NCBI GenBank assembly: GCA_013396525.1
Contig: VWYX01000782.1
Coordinates: 62,001-126,000 of the forward strand
DNA: 64,000 nucleotides
Reading direction: 5' to 3'
DNA from: Chaetorhynchus papuensis
Taxonomy: Eukaryota; Chordata; Aves; Passeriformes; Rhipiduridae
Shown: one piece after another, positions 58,101 to 64,000 of the stretch
How positions within the stretch are numbered: the stretch's first letter is position 1
Layout: each line of letters begins with the position of its first letter
Translations under genes and position numbers: made by a program
The notes under the pieces: model-generated
What the model was told of the DNA's origin: nothing
Databases searched by the model: none
The model's input: only the letters and a program-made list of their open reading frames with translations

Positions 58101-61100
58101 GCTATAGGCAGTTCATAATAACTACAGAGATATAATCATCTCCAAATGTGCAAGTGACTGTCAGATGCTAAATCCACCATTAAATCAAGTGGTGTTTTTA
58201 ACATGCTGTATGTCATGGTGGTTTTGTTTTTAATTAACCACTTAATTTCTCTGGGGATTAATAAATATAAAATTTTTCAAAGTCTTTTCAAAGTTCAGCA
58301 AAAAGAAAATAACTTCTAGGAATAAGAGTTACAAGGTAGAGAACTTGTATGGTAACTGTCCACTGACAGCAAAGAATTGTAATATACATGTTATGCCTTC
58401 AGGACTGTCTCCTGTGCAGGTAAATAATGATGAGTTACTCCGGCCAACTGTTTCTAGTATTGTATTCAGCCTAATCTCAAACTTGGTATGAGAGGAGGCA
58501 AAGAGTTTGTTCATAAAGAAAAACTTCTCCATCCCCAGAAAACCAGATGCAAATGTGAAATAAATCAGTAATGAGCAAAAGCCGCTGGTTTGCAGTGTCT
58601 CAGGCAGTACAACACCCTGAGCTCCTTCCTGAACAGCAGCATTTTGTGTCAAACTGGAAACAATCTTAACTGTCAGGGGCAGCTGGCTGGGTACAAGGCA
58701 CAGCCTGATGTGCTGCCTCACTGTCACTGAGGATTCCCTGCTGGCGGCCCCTGAGAGTGCTTGCTGTACCAGCTGGGCGAACCGAGCAGTAGCACAGGGA
58801 GAGAAGTCTTGCCTTGGCACTAAATTCCAAATGACCCGGTGAAGCTGATATCCAACTGTTACAGGTAAGGAATGACTATTGCATGTAGGTTATAATATTA
58901 GCATGTATGCTGCAAAAGTTAGTATCTGTGATGTTTTAGTACTTTAGATGATAATTGTAGCAAATTTTAGTATCTTAAAAAAAAAAAAGAAAGAAAGAAC
59001 CTGGTCATTCCTAAATTTTGGATACAGAGCCTTATCCAGGACACCTGGACAAGCAGCTGACAGAAGGAATTCTAATCTCACAGGCAGGGGCAGAAAACTG
59101 TCAATATTCATTGTAACAAAGTGTGAGGTTCTGGGCACTGTATCTTGGCTCCTTTCTCTTTGTTCTCTTGATGTCCTCACCCATTTTTTTCCCCGGGCTG
59201 TTGCTGGGAGTGCTGTTATAAAACAAGATGCAGGGTATGAAATTTGTTCTGTGCAAGCCCTTAAGAAAATGCTCTGAGATAAAGAAGAGTCAGAACAAGA
59301 TAAGATGTTTAGCAGAATGGTTATCAAAATTAAATGTGAAAAGGTTGGAAAGGACAATGAACATTATCAGTCAGGAGTGAAGCCAAACTCTAGTTATGAG
59401 CCACTTTCTATGGAAAGCAGGTTATTCCATACCTACCCACTGTGGGTTTCTTATATTCATGCAAAGGTTAGGTAGCAATCGCTGTCAGAGGTGAGATTTG
59501 TGAATTAGAGGGATAACAGGCTGCATGAACAATGTCAGAACCAATGCTTCTGGATTCTCTCACATCCTTAGCCATTTGTTTGGAAGATGTTAGAGTGGAT
59601 ACACAAGCAAACAGTCCTGTTAATAAAGGAGAATGCTCGCTGCCACTTGTGAAATCCAGGGATTTACCTTGCTTTTAAACTGCTTATATTTAATTTGAAT
59701 TTTCCACCACCTTGGTAACCAATGGAAGAATGTAGTGCTGAATACCTTGACCCATGTTCTCTCAGACAGAGCAGCGCCACTGTTAAGAGTGGCCAAATTG
59801 TTCATTGCTCTGATCTTATTTAAATGAAACAAAGGACAGTTCAGTCTTGAGTCTCTTCATTACTAACACAATAGGCCACTATTGTACTCCTGTTTTTCTC
59901 TTTTGCTCTCAGTCTACAGCAAAGTCTCCTAGAACTGACTTCTTTACATACAGGGGCAGAATAAATGCACAAAATTTGCATGTGGGCTTAAAAGATGCTA
60001 CAACAACTGAAAATATGTTTATTGATTTATTGACTTGTTTTCCCCAGGTTTTTTAATGCTATACAGGAATTCTTTTCAAGATTTTTCTTCTAAAAGAAAT
60101 AACAGATGGGGAGGGAATAAATTGCCTTTATGGGGATTTTTGTATTACATAGATATTTGTATTTGATAAACAAACAGAGGATTTGAGCCAAATTTTTAGG
60201 TGCCTGGAGGTAAAGAGGCTCAGTGGAGCTATGACACTTCTATCACTCAATGTAACGCTCCATAACCATTCAGTTTATAGTCTAGTTTTAACAGCAAAAT
60301 GAACTGCAAGTTTATATTTCTATTTTTATTTGTTTATTTGCTTTATTCTACTGTCTTTATATATGCTTGCACAACTACAAGAAATAAAGATCTTACGATA
60401 AAAAAACTTTGCCCCCAGCAATGCTCCTCAGCATCTTAGACTGCTTGCCCATGGGAAGGATAGAGTCTGTCCTTCCTGGTTTCTTCACAACCATGTAATC
60501 CAAGAAGCTATCGATTTTATTTTATTACTCGGCTTCAGTATTGCCTGACCTCAGTGATCTCTGCCAGGCACCTGTCTCTTGTGTTTCAGCTCTGTGCTGC
60601 CTCTTGGAAGTTCACCTCTTACTCCCTGCAGCCTACGTGATCTGGAGCAGCAACACAAATTTTTACAGTTGTGACCGTGTGTCACCCTTGTATATTTTCT
60701 ATCAGTCTCCTTGGTCTGGCTGATCTGCAGTTTCCCTCCTGGGCTTTACTGCCTGAACTTCAGGTTTCCACAGACTATAAAGAGAGAGTAGAGCAACCAG
60801 CTCAGATTTACACACCTAACATTTCAGAGATCCATGGCAGCATCAAAGTGCAGGTGTCTGTGTGTACGTGTCTGGCCTCCCAGTATTGGTGGGGAGGGAT
60901 GCAGACACCTCTGGAAGACAATTCACTTGATTTAGTTTAGAGGCCTGTCCAATGAGGAGCTTAACCACCCTCTACTGGTGCCTGGTTATCTGCACAGACT
61001 GCAAAGAGAACTGGGAGTGACTATGACTTAAATGCTTAACTTCCAGATGTATAAGCTTTAGCAGGCGAAGCTTACTCAAAACCACCTTTAAAGCACAGAT

Positions 61101-64000
61101 ACTACTTGTCCTCAGATGCTACTTTACTTTTATTTACTCTTCTTTTTCTACTGCAAACCCTGGGTAGTAACCTGGTCAGCAGAGTTCTTGCTCTTCAGCA
61201 AGAGATTAACCCAAAGGACAACAGAACATGAGCTCAATGCATGGAATCTCATCTGGTCGGCTGATTTGTGCAGAATAAAGGATCCTGCATCTTCTACAAG
61301 ATGTGTCAGAAGGTAAATCTCACAGTCCGGACTAACTTCATCCATATTTATGCCATTCTTGTACACTCTTCACTCTCAAATTAATCCAGAATATAAACTT
61401 GTCTTGCCAGTACAAATTATTATCTGAAAAACAACTGATATTTTTCTCAAAACTATGTATTTTGGAAAGAAAAAACCCAAATAGTCTTTGCACATGAACT
61501 GCAACTGAGGGAGAAACAACTACTTTTCTAGAAGCTGCTTGTCATGATGTACCAGAGGAGCAATTTGTTGATATCAAGCATTGCTATTTTCTGTTGTATT
61601 GCCAGTCACAAATGTGATTTTTAAGTGGTTTACAAAATTATTGCTGTGGAAGGCTCCAAAGCACATTGTCCTTGACAAATATAGGTGGTAATCAGACACA
61701 ATGTTAAGGATTGGAGGCAAATGTTCATCTGTAGATGTACTGGGGATATGGTGTTCTCCAGAGAAGCAGACTCCAAATTGGAGATTGCAATGCCACTTAA
61801 AAGTACAAGTGGAATCATGAGCAGAAGTTTTTTTCTTGGAATTGCTACAAACCAAGTAAATGATCAGTTACATAGCAGTGGTTATACCAGTCACTGCAAC
61901 ACAATTTTTCTTGATTTCTGTCCCTCTGATATGCAAGATAATTGTGGGATTATATGAGGAGAAAGAACAAACTCTTCAATATGTATGACAAAAAATGCAC
62001 TGTGTTGTCACTTGTGTTCTTTGTGTATATTACCTCTTCCTCTTTGAAGTTCTGTGAGCTTACTATACTCTCTTCTAAGTAAATATTTCCCAAGGCACAG
62101 AAACAAATGAACAGGGAATTTGAAAGTTTGCAGTTTAACATGGCATATAACCCATAAAACTAGGATATGAGATTGTTTTTTTAGAATATGCGATCTGAGG
62201 TCCAGTAATATAAAAGGCCCTTTTTGTTAAATTGACAGTGTATATCAGATGCTACGAAATGCATGTGAAGAGTTTCAGAACAGGAGAATGTTAGATTCTC
62301 AACAGTGGAAATTTCCTTTGGTTTTCCACAGCACAGAAAGTTGAAGTTGTTGCTTCCCTGGTTGGGTAGTTTCATTACCAAAGTGTGGTTGGCCAGAGAG
62401 ATCTATAAGCACAGATACAAGAAAAGCAATTTTTTAACACATCTATAAACTGGGAATAGTTTCAGAGAATTAGCATCAAAATAGTTCTATGGTTTTTTAT
62501 TCCCATCCTGTCTCATTTTCTGCTTACCTGTAGCTCTGCCTTACATTCACTAAATGGAAGACACTGGTCACTTTAAAATGAGCCTACAGACTGCATTTAA
62601 GTCAGAAATTCCCCTAAAAAGCTGTACTGCTTCATCTTAACAAAACACCATTTAGGTTATTCTCCTGCTTTTATTACTTTTGGGGAGTTTTGGGCTTTTA
62701 AAGTACATTCTGCCAATGTCTTAAAGGTTTTTATCATAGTCACAATGACAAGAAATTTACATGAAATGAAGGGAAAAAAAAAAAGAACTATTGTGTAAAC
62801 TTTAGACTTGAGCCTTCAAAAGCCCTACTTGTTATCATGAGAATCATTGAAACTATTAATGATTGCCCAGATCAGAGTTTTACCATATGGAAGAGAGATT
62901 GAAACTGCTTGTGCATAGCTTTTAGGTTTGCGTACCTCAAATGACAATAGGGGGATCCTCAGCACATCTAAGATCAGATAGCAACTGAGACACTGGACAT
63001 TTAGGGCTATGTGTACTCGAAGGTCAGAGGTACTTACAGAGTAGCCTGGTGCCATGTGCCAATTTTGACTTTACATCTCTATTTGTAAATACTGTTTATA
63101 GTCAAATGAATAAATTAAGATTTCTAGGAGTGTTTTTTAACAAACTGTGCCAGATTTCCAAACTGTCTAGATAATTAAACTTCCCATGTTAATGAATTTC
63201 TGAGTGCATTTAATCTAAAATACAGATCTAAGATCTAATGAAATCTCCATGAGCTCTTACAAGAGCTCTGTGCAACTGAAGCACAAGGAGCCAAGAATTT
63301 GCATTTCTCTTATAGAATATGAAATTATGCCTAAAATATGTTACAAAACTTGTTTCAAATTCTACTTGTGCCTGCACTTTACCTCTGGGCGTGTTCTGTC
63401 TTGTTTTGGAAGATCTGACTGAAACTTCTCTTTTTCCATCGTGTTCTCAGCAAATCATCAGGAAGGGAATTGCTCAATAGAAGACTTAACAATCAAAGAA
63501 AAATTACAGCCTGTGTAGGATTCCTTTATAATCATAAAATGAAAGAGGAAAAACTTGGCTCAGTATATAGAAAGATGTTCTATAAGGATCCAATTACACA
63601 GATGTATAGAATTAATGCAAAACAGGTAAAATTCTGTAGGCTGAAGTATTGGAGAACGTACATATATTCATGAGTATTTAATACATAATCATCTGTGTGG
63701 ATTAAATTACAAGCAGTGTATTTTGTTTGTGTTACTAGTTCAAAGTCTCCACAGAGGTCTCCCTGCTGCAAATATTGTGAGGAAATAAGAGAATAGGGCC
63801 CTGACTTGGAGAGCTTTGTGTCAAACCAGTCTGGCACTGCCCATCCTATCAATAACCTCGATACCAAACCATTAGGAAATGGTAGTGACAAGAATACACA
63901 GCAATCAAGGAGTCACAGGTAAATTCTCCTGCCATTCTGGCAACATATTTGTATAGCACTTTATACTTCTGAAGAGGCAGATAAACACCAGTGGATTAAT

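Larger units (their letters stand above)
51761..64000. other. Intergenic region upstream of TMEM65
   Basis: AT-rich and largely featureless apart from a CR1 copy at 54.8-55.2 kb, an A12/GAAA tract at about 58977-59000 and one unusually long minus-strand open frame at 58329-58890. The single-exon gene TRMT12, which lies on this side in mammals, is not present here. Confidence 0.6.

Noticed and set aside
1..64000. Search for prokaryotic-type systems (CRISPR arrays, operons, toxin-antitoxin pairs, phage genes)
   Set aside because: The window is vertebrate nuclear DNA with a spliced gene and CR1 LINEs; no regularly spaced repeats or gene clusters occur.
1..64000. Endogenous retrovirus or LTR copies
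   Set aside because: No convincing gag, pol or env similarity and no paired LTRs were recognised; all named mobile elements are CR1 fragments.

Overview
This is a window of vertebrate nuclear DNA, most likely from a bird. It is AT-rich, with short exons and long introns. Diverged, 5'-truncated CR1-type LINE fragments are scattered through it; their 3' ends carry the typical ATTCTATGATTCTGTGATT-like tail, and they look like the copies familiar from bird genomes. There is no sign of operons, ribosome binding sites or prokaryotic gene density. I recognise one protein-coding gene, TMEM65, on the minus strand, complete from start codon (51421) to stop codon (23957). TMEM65 is an inner-mitochondrial-membrane protein tied to mitochondrial sodium/calcium exchange.

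Layout: 1-20.0 kb is intergenic DNA downstream of TMEM65, with CR1 fragments at the left edge, 10.3 kb, 10.8 kb, 11.15-12.16 kb (about 1 kb, with reverse-transcriptase remnants) and 16.8 kb. About 20.1-23.96 kb is the probable TMEM65 3' UTR, with several candidate poly(A) signals and an (AAC)n tract on the transcript strand. 23.96-51.42 kb holds the seven coding exons (319, 45, 68, 55, 43, 106 and 93 coding nt, 729 nt in all, 242 aa plus stop). All junctions keep frame. Introns 1, 2, 3, 5 and 6 are GT-AG; intron 4 is GC-AG. Intron 1 is about 20.5 kb and carries an intronic minisatellite and a head-to-head CR1 pair. About 50.8-51.76 kb is a CpG island with GC boxes and no evident TATA box, the likely promoter. 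51.8-64 kb is intergenic upstream DNA with one clear CR1 copy (54.8-55.2 kb). The neighbours I would expect from mammalian gene order (FER1L6 on the 3' side, TRMT12 on the 5' side) were not seen and probably lie outside.

The most interesting signal is an apparently undocumented cassette exon in TMEM65 intron 1 (48185-48424, minus strand). It is exactly 240 nt and open throughout. It has a strong polypyrimidine-AG acceptor and a CAG|GTAGGT donor, and it is phase 1 at both ends, matching the phase-1 intron it sits in. Inclusion would insert 80 residues in frame between the matrix-targeting N-terminal part and the first membrane segment. A second strong donor four bases downstream would instead shift the frame. 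Everything here comes from reading the sequence and from memory of the TMEM65 family; no search or transcript data were available.
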